Source of the DNA: an uncultured Lachnospiraceae bacterium
GTDB taxonomy: Bacteria; Bacillota; Clostridia; Lachnospirales; Lachnospiraceae
Assembly: GCA_900315055.1 (NCBI GenBank)
Contig: OMXP01000007.1
Location: 1 to 61,091, forward strand
DNA: 61,091 bases
Direction: 5' to 3'
In this document: one piece after another, positions 9,115 through 18,104 of the stretch
How positions within the stretch are numbered: the stretch's first letter is position 1
Layout of the letters: the number at the start of each line of letters is the position of its first letter
Made by a program: the position numbers and the translations under genes
Notes under the pieces: generated by a model
The model's database searches: none
What the model saw: the letters and a program-made list of their open reading frames with translations, nothing else
Told to the model about the DNA's origin: nothing

Positions 9115-9873
9115 TCAGATGATATACTCCGGCTGCTCGAGACGGCTGATGCGGTTCAGGAAATCCCTCGTCCTGTCATTCTTCGGGCGTCCGAACACCT
9201 CTCCGGGTGTTCCGCTCTCCACGATGTGGCCCCCGTCCAGAAAAATCACCTGCTTGGAAACCTTCTGCACGAAGCTCATCTCGTGGGAGACCAGAAGCAT
9301 CGTCAGTCCCTCGTCAGCAACGTTCCGGATGGTATCGAGCACCTCACCGACAAGTTCCGGGTCGAGGGCGCTCGTCGGCTCATCAAGGAGCAGGAGCTGG
9401 GGCTTCATCGCGAGGGCTCTTGCGATGGCAACTCTCTGCTGCTGGCCGCCGGAGAGGTGCCGCGGGTAGTGATCCCTCCAGGGGAGCATCCCCACCTTGT
9501 CGAGTTCCTTCAGGGCGATCTCCTGTGCATCCGCCCTGGACAGGCGACGGACCGTAACCAGTCCCTCCATCACGTTTTCGAGGGCGGTCTTTCGCTCGAA
9601 GAGGTTGAAGCGCTGGAACACCATGCCCGTCTGCCGGCGAAGGGCGAGGGTGGATCTGCGGCTATGTTTTCCAAGCTCGTACTTCTCCCCGTTCAGCGTT
9701 ATGCTCCCGTTCTCCGGGATTTCCAGCTGATCAAGGCACCTAAGGAGCGTTGACTTGCCGGTGCCGGAGGGGCCGATGAGACTTGTGACCTCGCCCTCCT
9801 TCAGGGAAAAGCTCACATCGTCCAGAACCACGTTGTTCTGAAACCGTTTTGACAGGTGTCTGACTTCGATCAT
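9115..9873 (-). CDS. Polar amino acid ABC transporter, ATP-binding protein (GlnQ type)
   Basis: The 252-residue cytosolic ATPase has Walker A GPSGTGKSTL, signature LSGGQQQRVAIARAL, Walker B LLLLDEPTSALD and switch His in LVSHEM, all intact. It opens with MIEVRHLSKRFQNNVVLDDV, as PAAT-family ATPases do. Its start overlaps the stop of the permease gene by 4 bases (ATGA), so it is coupled to it and is the last gene of the three-gene operon. It powers import of a polar amino acid. The nearby sulfur amino acid genes make cystine or a similar substrate possible, but that is inference. Confidence 0.93.
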   Translation of the reverse strand: MIEVRHLSKRFQNNVVLDDVSFSLKEGEVTSLIGPSGTGKSTLLRCLDQLEIPENGSITLNGEKYELGKHSRRSTLALRRQTGMVFQRFNLFERKTALENVMEGLVTVRRLSRADAQEIALKELDKVGMLPWRDHYPRHLSGGQQQRVAIARALAMKPQLLLLDEPTSALDPELVGEVLDTIRNVADEGLTMLLVSHEMSFVQKVSKQVIFLDGGHIVESGTPGEVFGRPKNDRTRDFLNRISRLEQPEYII

Positions 9874-10649
9874 AGCGCCACCTTTCCGACAGGGCTGCTC
9901 TCTGACGGCTGCTTTGTCTTTGCATCCGCCCCGGCTGCGATCTTCGGGGACTCCGGAATCGCAAGTCTCTTCTCGATGAGGCGGATGATCTGCTCGATGA
10001 GGATCGTGATCGCCCAGTAGATGATCGCAAGGGAGATGTAGACCTCAAAGTAGCGGTAGCTCCTTCCGCCGATGATCTTGCCCTCCGCCGTCATCTCGAC
10101 GACCGCGCAGGCAAAGGCAAGGGATGTACCCTTGATAAGTCCGATCAGAGAATTGCCAAGGTTTGGCAGAGCGACGGTGATCATCTCGGGGAGAATGATA
10201 CGCCGCAGTGCCTGCGGATAGGTCATGCCGATCGAGGATGCCGCCTCGATCTGTCCCTGATCCACGGAGAGAAGCGCCGAGCGGAAGGTCTCTGCAAGGT
10301 AGGCGGATTCATTGAGTCCCAGGGCGATGATCGCATAGACGATGCCGCTTCCGGTATCCGCCACATACGTTCCGCCGGACTGAATCGTAAAGTACTTGAC
10401 GATCATCGGGATGCCAAAGTACGCGATATAGAGCTGCACGATGATCGGCGTTCCGCGAAGGGCGGAGATATAGACCGCCGCGATCTGCCGGAGCACCGGC
10501 ACCTTCCGGATCCGGATCAGTGCAAGGAGGAGCCCCAGCACCACCGCAAGGACCATCGCAAAGAGCGCAATCTCCAGCGTCACCGGAAGATAGGCGAGCA
10601 TCAGCGGGATATCCTTCAGGATCTCCTCGGGAGCAAAGATTCTGGCCAT
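9870..10649 (-). CDS. Polar amino acid ABC transporter, permease (HisM/GlnP type)
   Basis: The 259-residue protein has five predicted membrane helices and the His/Glu/Gln/Arg permease signature, with the EAA loop reading SSIGMTYPQALRRIILPEMI. The opening region (IPLMLAYLPVTLEIALFAM) is also typical of this family. The C-terminal tail (IPESPKIAAGADAKTKQPS) is an unstructured extension. The ATG has a GGAGGTGATC ribosome site and lies 29 bases after the binding-protein gene. It forms the channel of the importer together with the adjacent ATPase. Confidence 0.92.
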   Translation of the reverse strand: MARIFAPEEILKDIPLMLAYLPVTLEIALFAMVLAVVLGLLLALIRIRKVPVLRQIAAVYISALRGTPIIVQLYIAYFGIPMIVKYFTIQSGGTYVADTGSGIVYAIIALGLNESAYLAETFRSALLSVDQGQIEAASSIGMTYPQALRRIILPEMITVALPNLGNSLIGLIKGTSLAFACAVVEMTAEGKIIGGRSYRYFEVYISLAIIYWAITILIEQIIRLIEKRLAIPESPKIAAGADAKTKQPSESSPVGKVAL

Positions 10650-10678
10650 GAACGATCACCTCCAATCTGCTTCAGCCG

Positions 10679-11623
10679 CTAGTTCACTGTCTTTTCATAC
10701 TCGGAATCATCGGGGACCTGATCGGCGTTGAAGTACTTCTCGGAGAGCTCCTTCAACGTTCCATCGTCCCTGACCTCAACCAGTGCCTCATCGATCTTGT
10801 CCCGGAGCGCCGCTCCGTCCTCGGTCTTCGGGAACAGGAAGTAGGCTTCCAGGGAGTCCGAGATCTTTGCGACCTCCTCGTCGGAAAGAGGTGTCCCCTG
10901 CAGGTCAAAGCCGTAGTCCTGCAGGTAGGAGTTGAAGATCGGCTGATCGTCGATCCGAAAATCCGCCGCCCCGTCCACGATGTGCTCGAACCGAACACTT
11001 AAGTCCGCCTCGGTGTAGACGATGTTGATCGGATAATCCGGGTTGTTCTTGTTCCAGTCCTCAAGCGCTGCCGTCACGTTTTCGCTTGCGCCGCACTCGA
11101 TCGTGTAGCCGCGCTTGGAGGCATCCTCAAGGGATGTCAGCGGCGTGTCATCGGATCTCTGGATGAAGTCGTACTGGATGGCATCGTACGGATAGGAGAA
11201 GTAGTAGTTCTCTGCCCGTTCCGGGCGATAGGACAGGTTGTTGACGGCGATGTCATAGGTGCCGGCGGACAGTCCCGAGAACAGGGACTCGAAATCCGCC
11301 TGCTCGACGGAGAGCTCGTACCCCGGCAGTTTGTCGACGATTGCCTGCAGGACCTCGATGTCAAAGCCCGTCAGGTTCCCGTCATCGTCCGTGTAGACGT
11401 AGGGCTTCGGAGAGCCGCCGGTCACCGCACGGATGACCTTCGTGGTTCCATCCGACGATGCGGCTGTCCCGGAATCCGCGGACGCAGAGGTCGTATCCGA
11501 TGCCGCAGCCGCAATCGTGGAATCGGAAGATGCGCCCGAACTGCTGCCGCAGGCAGAAAGGGACAGGGCAAGGGCTCCTGCCGCAAGGCCTGCAAGGATT
11601 GCTGTGATCTTCTTTCTTTTCAT
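10679..11623 (-). CDS. Polar amino acid ABC transporter, substrate-binding lipoprotein
   Basis: I chose the ATG at 11623 (MKRKKITAI) because GGAG lies seven bases upstream and a lipoprotein signal peptide follows directly. The lipobox is LSAC near residue 24, so the mature protein is anchored at Cys. A Ser/Ala-rich linker leads to a family 3 solute-binding domain with the expected DFESLFSGLSAGTYDIAVNN and NYYFSYPYDAIQYDFIQRSD segments and the late GTLKELSEKYF motif. Length (314 residues) is normal. It is the first gene of the operon. The ligand is not determined: cystine, glutamine and related amino acids are all possible. Confidence 0.92.
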   Translation of the reverse strand: MKRKKITAILAGLAAGALALSLSACGSSSGASSDSTIAAAASDTTSASADSGTAASSDGTTKVIRAVTGGSPKPYVYTDDDGNLTGFDIEVLQAIVDKLPGYELSVEQADFESLFSGLSAGTYDIAVNNLSYRPERAENYYFSYPYDAIQYDFIQRSDDTPLTSLEDASKRGYTIECGASENVTAALEDWNKNNPDYPINIVYTEADLSVRFEHIVDGAADFRIDDQPIFNSYLQDYGFDLQGTPLSDEEVAKISDSLEAYFLFPKTEDGAALRDKIDEALVEVRDDGTLKELSEKYFNADQVPDDSEYEKTVN

Positions 11624-11920
11624 TGCTCGCTCCAATCTTTTTCCTCTCCCATCGGTTCGCTCCTTTGGCGGAAGAAACAGGTAAATCTTCAAATTTCTAT
11701 ATTTCCTATGTATTTGCTATACATTGATTATACACAGATCCCGGATCCCGAACAGTCCCCGCTTTCCGATGACGGGTTACAGCCTGAAACTATAGCCAAA
11801 AAGAGCGGCAGGAATGCAACACGCAATCGCATTCCTGCCGCCTGTGCAGATCCGTAGGAAGACAGCGCCAGGATTCTGACTGTTGCCTTGATCTTTGGAC
11901 GCATTTTTGCTATCAATAAA
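11624..11920. other. Intergenic region left of the IS1634-type element
   Basis: These 297 bases hold the promoter region of the amino acid ABC operon, the perfect hairpin at 11805-11841, and the left target duplication (11916-11920). The minus strand has a 62-codon open frame from 11916 with no homology I recognise. It ends in the ABC promoter region and I do not call it a gene. Confidence 0.5.
11798..11841 (-). terminator. Strong minus-strand terminator left of the IS element
   Basis: Perfect 13-bp inverted repeat GCGGCAGGAATGC (11805-11817) / GCATTCCTGCCGC (11829-11841), followed on the minus strand by CTCTTTTTGG. It lies 117 bases beyond the transposase stop, outside the element, so before the insertion it must have ended another minus-strand transcript. 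Confidence 0.7.
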
Positions 11921-13697
11921 CTTGAATTCCCGGGTGCATTTTATAACTACACCCTGACTACGCTTCGTCCACATCAATCTCCGGGAGGTGATACTGAGGT
12001 TTCAGCTTATCCCCGCTCCGGTCGATACTGATGGGACATGTGATATCAAAACCGTTGTAGAACTCGTTCGCTTTCTTCTGTGCTTCGCTGGTCAGGATCT
12101 TCGACTTATAGACGATGCACTTCTGATTCCGAAGCGACATGAAGAGCTCTTCACGGTCAGTTGCCAGTTTCTTCGTCTGCTTCTGTACATATACATTGAT
12201 CGTCGAAGCAATCATGGACAGCAGCAGATGGCCCCGCAACGCTTCCTCATGATGAATGCGAAGCGGCGTGAGATTTGAGATCCCCTTGTCGATATCGAAG
12301 TATTGTTCGACAAGCTGTTTCGTGTAATACGCAGGAAGGATATCTTCTTCGGTGTAGCAGAGCGAAGTGACAATGACAAAGTATCCAACCTTGTCCAGCC
12401 GCTCACTCAACTGCTCAGCGGACATTTTCTTCTTCTGAGCAGCGGCAGTTACCTTGCGTGTTTCGTCGGCAGCACGTTCAACATCATACCCGAGAAAGGC
12501 ATAGGCCTCATACTGAGAGGCAGTACCAACCTTGATCGGGACACGCTTGATGTAGACATATCGGTCAAGGTATTTCACCAGATGGCCTTTGCTCCTGAGA
12601 TCGTCCGACTCCTTCTGGATCATCTGCTTCCAGACTTTGTGAGTTTCCGGCAGTCTTGTGAGCCATTCGATGTGAGCACCGTAGAGTTCATCAATGTTTG
12701 GCTTCGTGCAGTACCCCGCGTCGATTATGGCCATATCGACTTTCAGACCGCGTTCAATGGCTTCGTTAACGGACCTTGTGAGTGTGGAGCAGTCAACGAT
12801 GTTGCCAGGATTGATACGGAACATCAGCGGATAGCCGCTGTCTCTCTGCAGAATCGTTGTCATCCGTACTTCACGACTGATCTTTCCGTTGTGATTGCTG
12901 ATGGCCGTAAGCGGAAAGTGAATACTGTTCGGCAGTCCGGTGGAATCGATCAGGACAGCCGGATCATCTGTGGCATATTTCTTCAGCCATGCGATATGAG
13001 CATCGAAGAACGCGCTGAGATTTTCCATCTTTCCGATTGACGCCAGAAAGTCAGATATCCTTTGAGACGTAAGGTTAGCATTGGGATAGAGAATACTTGC
13101 GTAGCTGCCCTCGTACCAGGTTAATGCGTGATCGTTTGCCTTGTCATTCAGGGTGTAGTACTCGATCATCGCGTATAACGTATCCCTGTTCCTGTAAGAT
13201 ATGGCGTCCAGCACCTCTGAATAGTGCATTTTCGTCAGAAGTGCATCGACCAGAAAGGCATCGCCAAAGTCAAGCAGTACCTTTGCTTTTCTGCGGCCAT
13301 CATCTTTCAGTTCGGAAGAATACGTTTCGCTGGCACTGCCATAGGTCCGTGTTTCAGGATCGTAGGTGAACGTTCCCCGTTCTCTGCTGCAGAAGACATT
13401 GTGCGCCTTGTCAATCACTCTGCCGAGATAAACCTCGCCCTCCTTGTGGACAGAGCCATTACTGCGGACCGACTTACCAGGGATTTTGGCATATTCGATA
13501 TTGTTACGTATATAGTAGCTGAGCTTCATTGTCGTGGATCACTGTAGTTATAAAATATTAAATGCTGACTACATTTTACCACGACCACGTTTTTAAACAA
13601 GCCCTGAATGCCGATTTTTCTTGGATTTACAGCATTTCTAGGCTACCAACTTTTACGAAGTGCGACTGTAGTTATACAATCACACCGGGAATTCAAG
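11921..13697 (-). mobile_element. Complete IS1634-type insertion sequence with 5-bp target duplication
   Basis: The two ends form imperfect 31-bp inverted repeats: left CTTGAATTCCCGG... from 11921, right ...CCGGGAATTCAAG ending at 13697. The first 13 bases match perfectly, then a stretch varies, then TATAACTACA is shared. The flanks carry the direct repeat ATAAA (11916-11920 and 13698-13702), the target-site duplication. The element is 1777 bp and carries one transposase gene on the minus strand. A further copy of the inner motif TGTAGTTATA lies at 13543-13552, between the gene and the right end (terminal copy 13667-13676). Intact ends, duplication and gene suggest a recent, possibly active insertion. 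Confidence 0.9.
11958..13529 (-). CDS. IS1634/IS4-superfamily DDE transposase
   Basis: The 523-residue transposase has the DDE residues in LIDSTGLPNSIHF, AIIDAGYCTKPNI and KQLVEQYFDIDKGI. The last matches the Y-(2)-R-(3)-E-(6)-K-type C-terminal signature region of the IS4 superfamily in relaxed form. Size and the N-terminal Gly/Tyr-rich segment (GEVYLGRVIDK) match IS1634-family enzymes. The frame is intact. It ends 37 bases inside the left end of the element and starts 168 bases inside the right end. It catalyses cut-and-paste movement of its own element. Confidence 0.92.
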   Translation of the reverse strand: MKLSYYIRNNIEYAKIPGKSVRSNGSVHKEGEVYLGRVIDKAHNVFCSRERGTFTYDPETRTYGSASETYSSELKDDGRRKAKVLLDFGDAFLVDALLTKMHYSEVLDAISYRNRDTLYAMIEYYTLNDKANDHALTWYEGSYASILYPNANLTSQRISDFLASIGKMENLSAFFDAHIAWLKKYATDDPAVLIDSTGLPNSIHFPLTAISNHNGKISREVRMTTILQRDSGYPLMFRINPGNIVDCSTLTRSVNEAIERGLKVDMAIIDAGYCTKPNIDELYGAHIEWLTRLPETHKVWKQMIQKESDDLRSKGHLVKYLDRYVYIKRVPIKVGTASQYEAYAFLGYDVERAADETRKVTAAAQKKKMSAEQLSERLDKVGYFVIVTSLCYTEEDILPAYYTKQLVEQYFDIDKGISNLTPLRIHHEEALRGHLLLSMIASTINVYVQKQTKKLATDREELFMSLRNQKCIVYKSKILTSEAQKKANEFYNGFDITCPISIDRSGDKLKPQYHLPEIDVDEA

Positions 13698-13750
13698 ATA
13701 AAGCACTGCAAAACAGAGAGTCACGAAACCACGAAAGAAGGAAAACTGCC

Positions 13751-14035
13751 ATGACCACCTGGAACGATTACAAAGACCATGTCCGGAAAGAGAATCCCGA
13801 GATCGGCAGGGACATGGACGAAGCTGTCGAAAGAGCCAGGATCATCGCTGCCCTGATCGACCGCCGGCGAAGCCTTGGCCTTTCCCAGAGAGATCTCGCG
13901 CAGATGTGCGGCCTTCCGCACTCATCCGTTGCAAGGATCGAGTCCGGCGCATCCTCTCCGAACCTCACGACCCTGCTGAAGATCCTGCAGGTGCTGGAGC
14001 TTACGCTGACCGTAGAGCCGGTGGAAGAGAACTGA
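13751..14035 (+). CDS. Small XRE-family HTH protein, antitoxin-like
   Basis: The ATG at 13751 has a GAAGGA site 8 bases upstream, and the frame encodes 94 residues. The C-terminal half is a classic Cro/C1-type HTH (SLGLSQRDLAQMCGLPHSSVARIESGAS... , residues about 40-75), preceded by a helical arm (WNDYKDHVRKENPEIGRDMDEA). That layout is common in HigA-like antitoxins and small repressors. No toxin gene lies beside it. The IS1634-type element is inserted 54 bases upstream of the start and may have separated it from its promoter or partner. Functional role beyond DNA binding is unknown. Confidence 0.75.
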   Translation: MTTWNDYKDHVRKENPEIGRDMDEAVERARIIAALIDRRRSLGLSQRDLAQMCGLPHSSVARIESGASSPNLTTLLKILQVLELTLTVEPVEEN

Positions 14036-14046
14036 GGCGATATATT

Positions 14047-14418
14047 ATGCGAAATGACGAGAAACAAACTAATAGTGATGCAGTGCTTCTGAGAATAGAA
14101 GGCGTAATGAAGGATAAAGGGATATCTCAGAGAAAACTGATACAAAGCCTGAATCTAAATCCGAGTTCTTTTACCCAATGGAGGTATGGGAACGGAAGAT
14201 CTTATATGAAAAATATAAACCGAATAGCAGATTATCTCGGAGTATCTGTTCAATATCTCTTAAAAGGCGAAGATGAAATCGAGGAAGGTATGCTGTCGGA
14301 TCGTGAGATCGAATTGGTTAAGTCATTCAGAGATATTACAGAGACACAGAGAGAAACAATACTTGCACTGATACATTGTATGAATCAAAAACAAGATAAC
14401 TCGAAAGTGCTCTCTTAG
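14047..14418 (+). CDS. XRE-family HTH transcriptional regulator
   Basis: The protein has 123 residues. Residues about 12-70 form a Cro/C1-type HTH (KDKGISQRKLIQSLNLNPSS, then WRYGNGRSYMKNINRIADYLGVSVQYLLKG), followed by a helical tail. Base composition is clearly more AT-rich than the flanking genes, a sign of transfer. Its start lies 11 bases after the preceding HTH gene, so the two are probably co-transcribed. The family includes SinR/phage-repressor-like regulators. Target genes are unknown. Confidence 0.8.
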   Translation: MRNDEKQTNSDAVLLRIEGVMKDKGISQRKLIQSLNLNPSSFTQWRYGNGRSYMKNINRIADYLGVSVQYLLKGEDEIEEGMLSDREIELVKSFRDITETQRETILALIHCMNQKQDNSKVLS

Positions 14419-14454
14419 AGGAGGAAAATACCGCCTTTTTGCCTTTTCCGTGTA

Positions 14455-15654
14455 TCAGTGCAGTTCTTCCACCGCTCTCTGCAGCCTTGTCAGCGCTTCC
14501 GTAAGCGTTGCTCTCGTACAGGCAAGGTTGATTCTCTGGTAGCCCTCGCCATCCTTTCCGAAGATCCGTCCGCTGTCGAGAAAGATCTTTGCTTTGTTCA
14601 GGAACAGGTCATCGAGTTCGTCCGCTGTAAGGTGCAGCTCCCTGCAGTCGAGCCAGGCAAGGTAGGTCCCCTCCGGCCGGATCAGCCGGACTCCTTTGAT
14701 GTTGTCCTTCACGAACCTCTCCGTATAGTCAAGGTTGCCACGGATATACGAGAGCATCCCCTGATACCACTCTTCTCCGTGCGCATAGGCCGCCCTGGTT
14801 GCCACAAGTCCCAGGGTATTCTGCTGACTGTATCCCATCGCGGAGACCTCCTGCCGGAAGCGCCGCTCCAGGGGTTCGTTCTCGATGATGATGTTCGAGA
14901 CCTGAAGCCCTGCCAGGTTGAAGGTCTTGCTCGCCGAGGTGCAGGTGATCGTAAAGGCAGGAAATGACGGATCACAGCTTCGGAACACCTGCTGCTGAAT
15001 CGAAGGATCCAGTACCAGATCATCGTGGATCTCGTCGCTGACGACAAGGACATGGTGCCTTGCACAGATCCTGCCGATGCGGGCAAGCTCCTCTCTCGTC
15101 CATACCCGTCCTCCCGGGTTGTGGGGATTGCAGAGAAGAAAGAGCGGAACGTTGTTTTCTTCCAGCGCTTTCTCAATCCCCGCCTCGTCAAAGTGATACT
15201 GCCCGTTCTCATCGGAAAGAAGCGGTACGTTTACGACCTTCCGTCCGTTGTCCCTGATCACCTCATAGAAGGGATAATAGACCGGTCCCGTGACCAGGAC
15301 GCCGTCTCCTTCCTCGGTGAACGCCCGGACCGCTGCCGCAAGGGCAAAGACGACGCCAGGGGTAATGATGACGCTGTTCGGATCGATGCGCCAGTTATGG
15401 TGTCGTTCATACCAGGATGAGAGCGCCTCAAAGTAGGCATCGTCCGCCTCGGTGTAACCGAAGATCGCTTCCTCCGCCCGCTCTTTGATCGCATCCGCGA
15501 CAAAGGACGAGGTCCTGAAGTCCATGTCTGCAACCCACAGGGGGAGGGCTCCTTCCGGGGCGCCGCGCTTTACCGCCCAGTCCCACTTGAGGCTTCCGGT
15601 GCCGATGCGGCTCACCGGTGTGTCAAAATTGAGGTTCTGTTCCTGTGCTGTCAT
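14455..15654 (-). CDS. patB: MalY/PatB-type cystathionine beta-lyase (PLP aminotransferase fold I)
   Basis: I chose ATG 15654, which has GGAGG upstream and lies one base after the stop of the preceding PLP-enzyme gene. The 399-residue protein shows the MalY/PatB layout: PLWVADMDFRTSSFVADAI near the start, NPHNPGGRVWTREEL, VVSDEIHDDLV, and the PLP lysine in TSASKTFNLAGLQ. It should cleave C-S bonds of cystathionine or cysteine conjugates to give homocysteine (or a thiol), pyruvate and ammonia. With the upstream trans-sulfuration enzyme it forms a sulfur amino acid operon. Some homologues also regulate transcription, which cannot be judged here. Confidence 0.92.
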   Translation of the reverse strand: MTAQEQNLNFDTPVSRIGTGSLKWDWAVKRGAPEGALPLWVADMDFRTSSFVADAIKERAEEAIFGYTEADDAYFEALSSWYERHHNWRIDPNSVIITPGVVFALAAAVRAFTEEGDGVLVTGPVYYPFYEVIRDNGRKVVNVPLLSDENGQYHFDEAGIEKALEENNVPLFLLCNPHNPGGRVWTREELARIGRICARHHVLVVSDEIHDDLVLDPSIQQQVFRSCDPSFPAFTITCTSASKTFNLAGLQVSNIIIENEPLERRFRQEVSAMGYSQQNTLGLVATRAAYAHGEEWYQGMLSYIRGNLDYTERFVKDNIKGVRLIRPEGTYLAWLDCRELHLTADELDDLFLNKAKIFLDSGRIFGKDGEGYQRINLACTRATLTEALTRLQRAVEELH

Positions 15655-15655
15655 A

Positions 15656-16810
15656 TCAGTCCTCCAGTGCCTGCTGCAGATCTCGGATGAGATCATCTGC
15701 TCCCTCGATTCCCACCGAGAGGCGAAGGAAGTTGTCGGTGATCCCGAGTCTCTCCCGGATTTCCTGCGGTACGTCCTTGTGGGTCTGGGTTGCGGGATAG
15801 GTAAGAAGCGATTCCACACCGCCAAGACTCTCCGCAAAGTAGATGAGCTTTACTTTTGTAAGTGCCCTGAGAGCCCGCTCCTTCGTATCGACGGAGAACG
15901 AGATCATGCTCCCGGCACCGGTTGCCTGGGAGCGGTTCAGAGCATACCCCGGATCGTCCGGAAGACCCACGTAGTGGACAGCCTCGACATAGGGCCTCTC
16001 CTTCAGCCACTGTGCGATCTTCTGTGCGTTCGCCTGCTGTTTCTCCATGCGAAGCGGCAGGGTCTTCAGGCCCCGGAGTGCAAGATAGCTGTCCAGGGGT
16101 CCGAGGCAGGATCCGCAGGTCATGGTAAGTGCCTGCACCCTCTCTGCGTCCTCCCTGGTCTTTGACGTCAAGAATCCTGCAAGGACATCGTTATGTCCCG
16201 AGAGGAACTTCGTCCCGCTGTGGATCACAAAGTCCGCACCCAGGGTCAGGGGCTTCTGGAAATACGGCGTGAGGAACGTGTTGTCCACCGCAAGGATCAG
16301 GTGGTGCCTTTCGCAGATCTTCTTCAGGGCGCGAAGATCGCTCACCCGCATTGTGGGATTTCCCGGGGTCTCGACAAAGAGCGCCGCGGTATTGTCCCGA
16401 ATCGCCGCCTCGACTGCTTTCGTATCTCCCGTATCCACGGCTGTCACGGAAAGGCCATGGTTCTTGCCGACGTTTTCAAAGAGACGGATGGTGCCGCCGT
16501 AGATGTCCTCGCTGCACACGATGTGGCTTCCCTGCGGAAGAAGCTCCATCCACAGGGTAATCGCCGCCATGCCGGATGAGAGGGCGACGGTTCCTGCGCC
16601 CTCTTCGAGCGCGGTCACCGTGTTCTCAAGCTCCGCCCTTGTCGGATTCGACACTCTCGAGTAGTCATATCCCGTGCTCTCGAGGAACCCCGGGTGGGCA
16701 TACGCTGTGGAGAAAAAGACCGGCATGGTGACTGCCCCGAACGGGTGCGGAATCCGGTTGTCCGGATCCCCGTGGGTACAGAGTGTTTCGATACTGCAGT
16801 GATCTGACAT
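15656..16810 (-). CDS. Cys/Met metabolism PLP enzyme (cystathionine gamma-synthase/beta- or gamma-lyase family)
   Basis: I chose ATG 16810 (MSDHCSIETLCTHG) because GGGAGG lies eight bases upstream. The 384-residue protein has the full family signature: YDYSRVSNPTRAELE, SSGMAAITLWM, DIYGGTIRLF, VETPGNPTMRV, the PLP lysine in HSGTKFLSGHNDV, and LGGVESLLTYPATQTH near the end. Members act on O-acyl-homoserine, cystathionine or methionine, and sequence alone does not settle which. The gene lies 21 bases behind the M20 peptidase gene and one base before patB, so the three form one operon for sulfur amino acid turnover. Confidence 0.9.
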   Translation of the reverse strand: MSDHCSIETLCTHGDPDNRIPHPFGAVTMPVFFSTAYAHPGFLESTGYDYSRVSNPTRAELENTVTALEEGAGTVALSSGMAAITLWMELLPQGSHIVCSEDIYGGTIRLFENVGKNHGLSVTAVDTGDTKAVEAAIRDNTAALFVETPGNPTMRVSDLRALKKICERHHLILAVDNTFLTPYFQKPLTLGADFVIHSGTKFLSGHNDVLAGFLTSKTREDAERVQALTMTCGSCLGPLDSYLALRGLKTLPLRMEKQQANAQKIAQWLKERPYVEAVHYVGLPDDPGYALNRSQATGAGSMISFSVDTKERALRALTKVKLIYFAESLGGVESLLTYPATQTHKDVPQEIRERLGITDNFLRLSVGIEGADDLIRDLQQALED

Positions 16811-16831
16811 AAACGACACCTCCCTCTTTCT

Positions 16832-17956
16832 TCAACAGTGTGCAAGTCCGTACAGGATCCCTGCCACGTCTTCCAGTTCCTTCGTATTGGTGTATTCCTT
16901 CGTCGTGTGTGCCGCATGCATGGCATTGCCGGCGCAGATGGCGGACAGCCCGTGGCGGCGGAACACGTTGACATCCGAACCGCCAAAGGTTGCTTTGGAG
17001 CGCTTTTCGATGCCAAGGCTGTCCAGCACCTTCTGGTAATGGATCAGAGCCGGATCGTCCGCCCCGACCTGATAGGCGGTAAGGTGTACCGTATGGGTGA
17101 CCTCAGCAGTCGCGCCGATGGCCTTTGCCTCGTCCTCAAACGTACGGGTCAGGTTCGCAAGAAGCTCCAGTGCCTCCTCGTGCACGGCGCTTCGAAGCTC
17201 TCCCTCAACCACCGTCTCCTCGGGGACGACGTTCGTGCCGCTCCCGCCCTGAATCAGGCCGATGTTCAGCGTCGAGTGGTCATTCACTCTTCCCTGACGG
17301 ATCTTTGCGATCGCATTGGCCGCCGCAAGAATGGAGGAGATTCCCTTCTCCGGCTCAAACCCCGCATGGGCAGCCTTGCCCCGGATCCGTACCTTATATG
17401 AGATCAGGGTCGGCTCCTGCGTGGAATAGGACCCGATCGCATCGGAGAGATCAAAGCAGAAGGCTTCCCTGGACCGGATCTTTGAAAGATCAAAGGCACT
17501 TGCTCCCGCCGTGTAGGCTTCCTCCGCGGTGGTAAAGAGAAGCTCCACCGGCCGGTGCGGGGTATCAGACTCTGTAAGCTCACGCAGGCACTCCAGGATT
17601 CCCGCGACCGCTGCAAGATCATCTGCTCCGAGGACCGTTGTGCCGTCACTGTGAATGGTCCCGTCCGGATCCACCACGGCCTTCTTTCCGATCCCCGGCT
17701 GCACCGTGTCCATATGGGCGCAGAAAAGAACGCTCTCTCCGACGCCTGGAAGAAAACCGTGAATGTTGCCGGCGGTACTGCCGGTTACCTTCCCGCTCTC
17801 ATCCTCTGTCCAGTTGATCGACAGATCATCCAGCTCCTTCTCAATCCGGTCCGCCATCTGCCGCTCGGAAAATGAGGGCGAGTCAATCGAAACCAGCTCC
17901 GTAAAAAGGGAAAGGAGCCTTTCCGTATTGATCCTGTGATCTTTCGTCTGTGCCAT
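16832..17956 (-). CDS. M20 metallopeptidase, tripeptidase T-like
   Basis: The start at ATG 17956 has AGGAGG upstream; earlier codons look non-coding. The 374-residue protein has the zinc ligands of M20 peptidases: His and Asp in FCAHMDTVQPG, the bridging Asp in LGADDLAAVAG, the catalytic Glu pair in FTTAEEAYTAGA, Asp in FDLSDAIG, and His in NAMHAAHTTKEY. The dimerisation-domain motif KAAHAGFEPEKG is also present. It resembles the PepT-like group that trims tri- and dipeptides in the cytosol. As the first gene of the operon with two C-S lyases it may supply cysteine or methionine from peptides such as Cys-Gly (inference). Confidence 0.9.
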   Translation of the reverse strand: MAQTKDHRINTERLLSLFTELVSIDSPSFSERQMADRIEKELDDLSINWTEDESGKVTGSTAGNIHGFLPGVGESVLFCAHMDTVQPGIGKKAVVDPDGTIHSDGTTVLGADDLAAVAGILECLRELTESDTPHRPVELLFTTAEEAYTAGASAFDLSKIRSREAFCFDLSDAIGSYSTQEPTLISYKVRIRGKAAHAGFEPEKGISSILAAANAIAKIRQGRVNDHSTLNIGLIQGGSGTNVVPEETVVEGELRSAVHEEALELLANLTRTFEDEAKAIGATAEVTHTVHLTAYQVGADDPALIHYQKVLDSLGIEKRSKATFGGSDVNVFRRHGLSAICAGNAMHAAHTTKEYTNTKELEDVAGILYGLAHC

Positions 17957-18104
17957 CGAACGCCTCCTGCTTATCTTTCTGATTGCTGTGCACAATTATA
18001 GGGAGAAAGTGGAAAACAGGGCAGGGGGAAAATGACTGGAACGGGCTATAGCGGGAGAATATATCCAAAACAAAACCGGCACACGGGAAATCCTGCATGC
18101 CGGG

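Noticed and set aside
11728..11916. 62-codon minus-strand frame left of the IS1634-type element
   Set aside because: It starts at the target duplication, runs through the perfect terminator hairpin and ends in the ABC promoter region. No ribosome site or homology is seen.
13751..14418. The two adjacent small HTH genes as a toxin-antitoxin pair
   Set aside because: Both proteins are DNA-binding HTH proteins, and neither resembles a toxin. They may be co-transcribed regulators.
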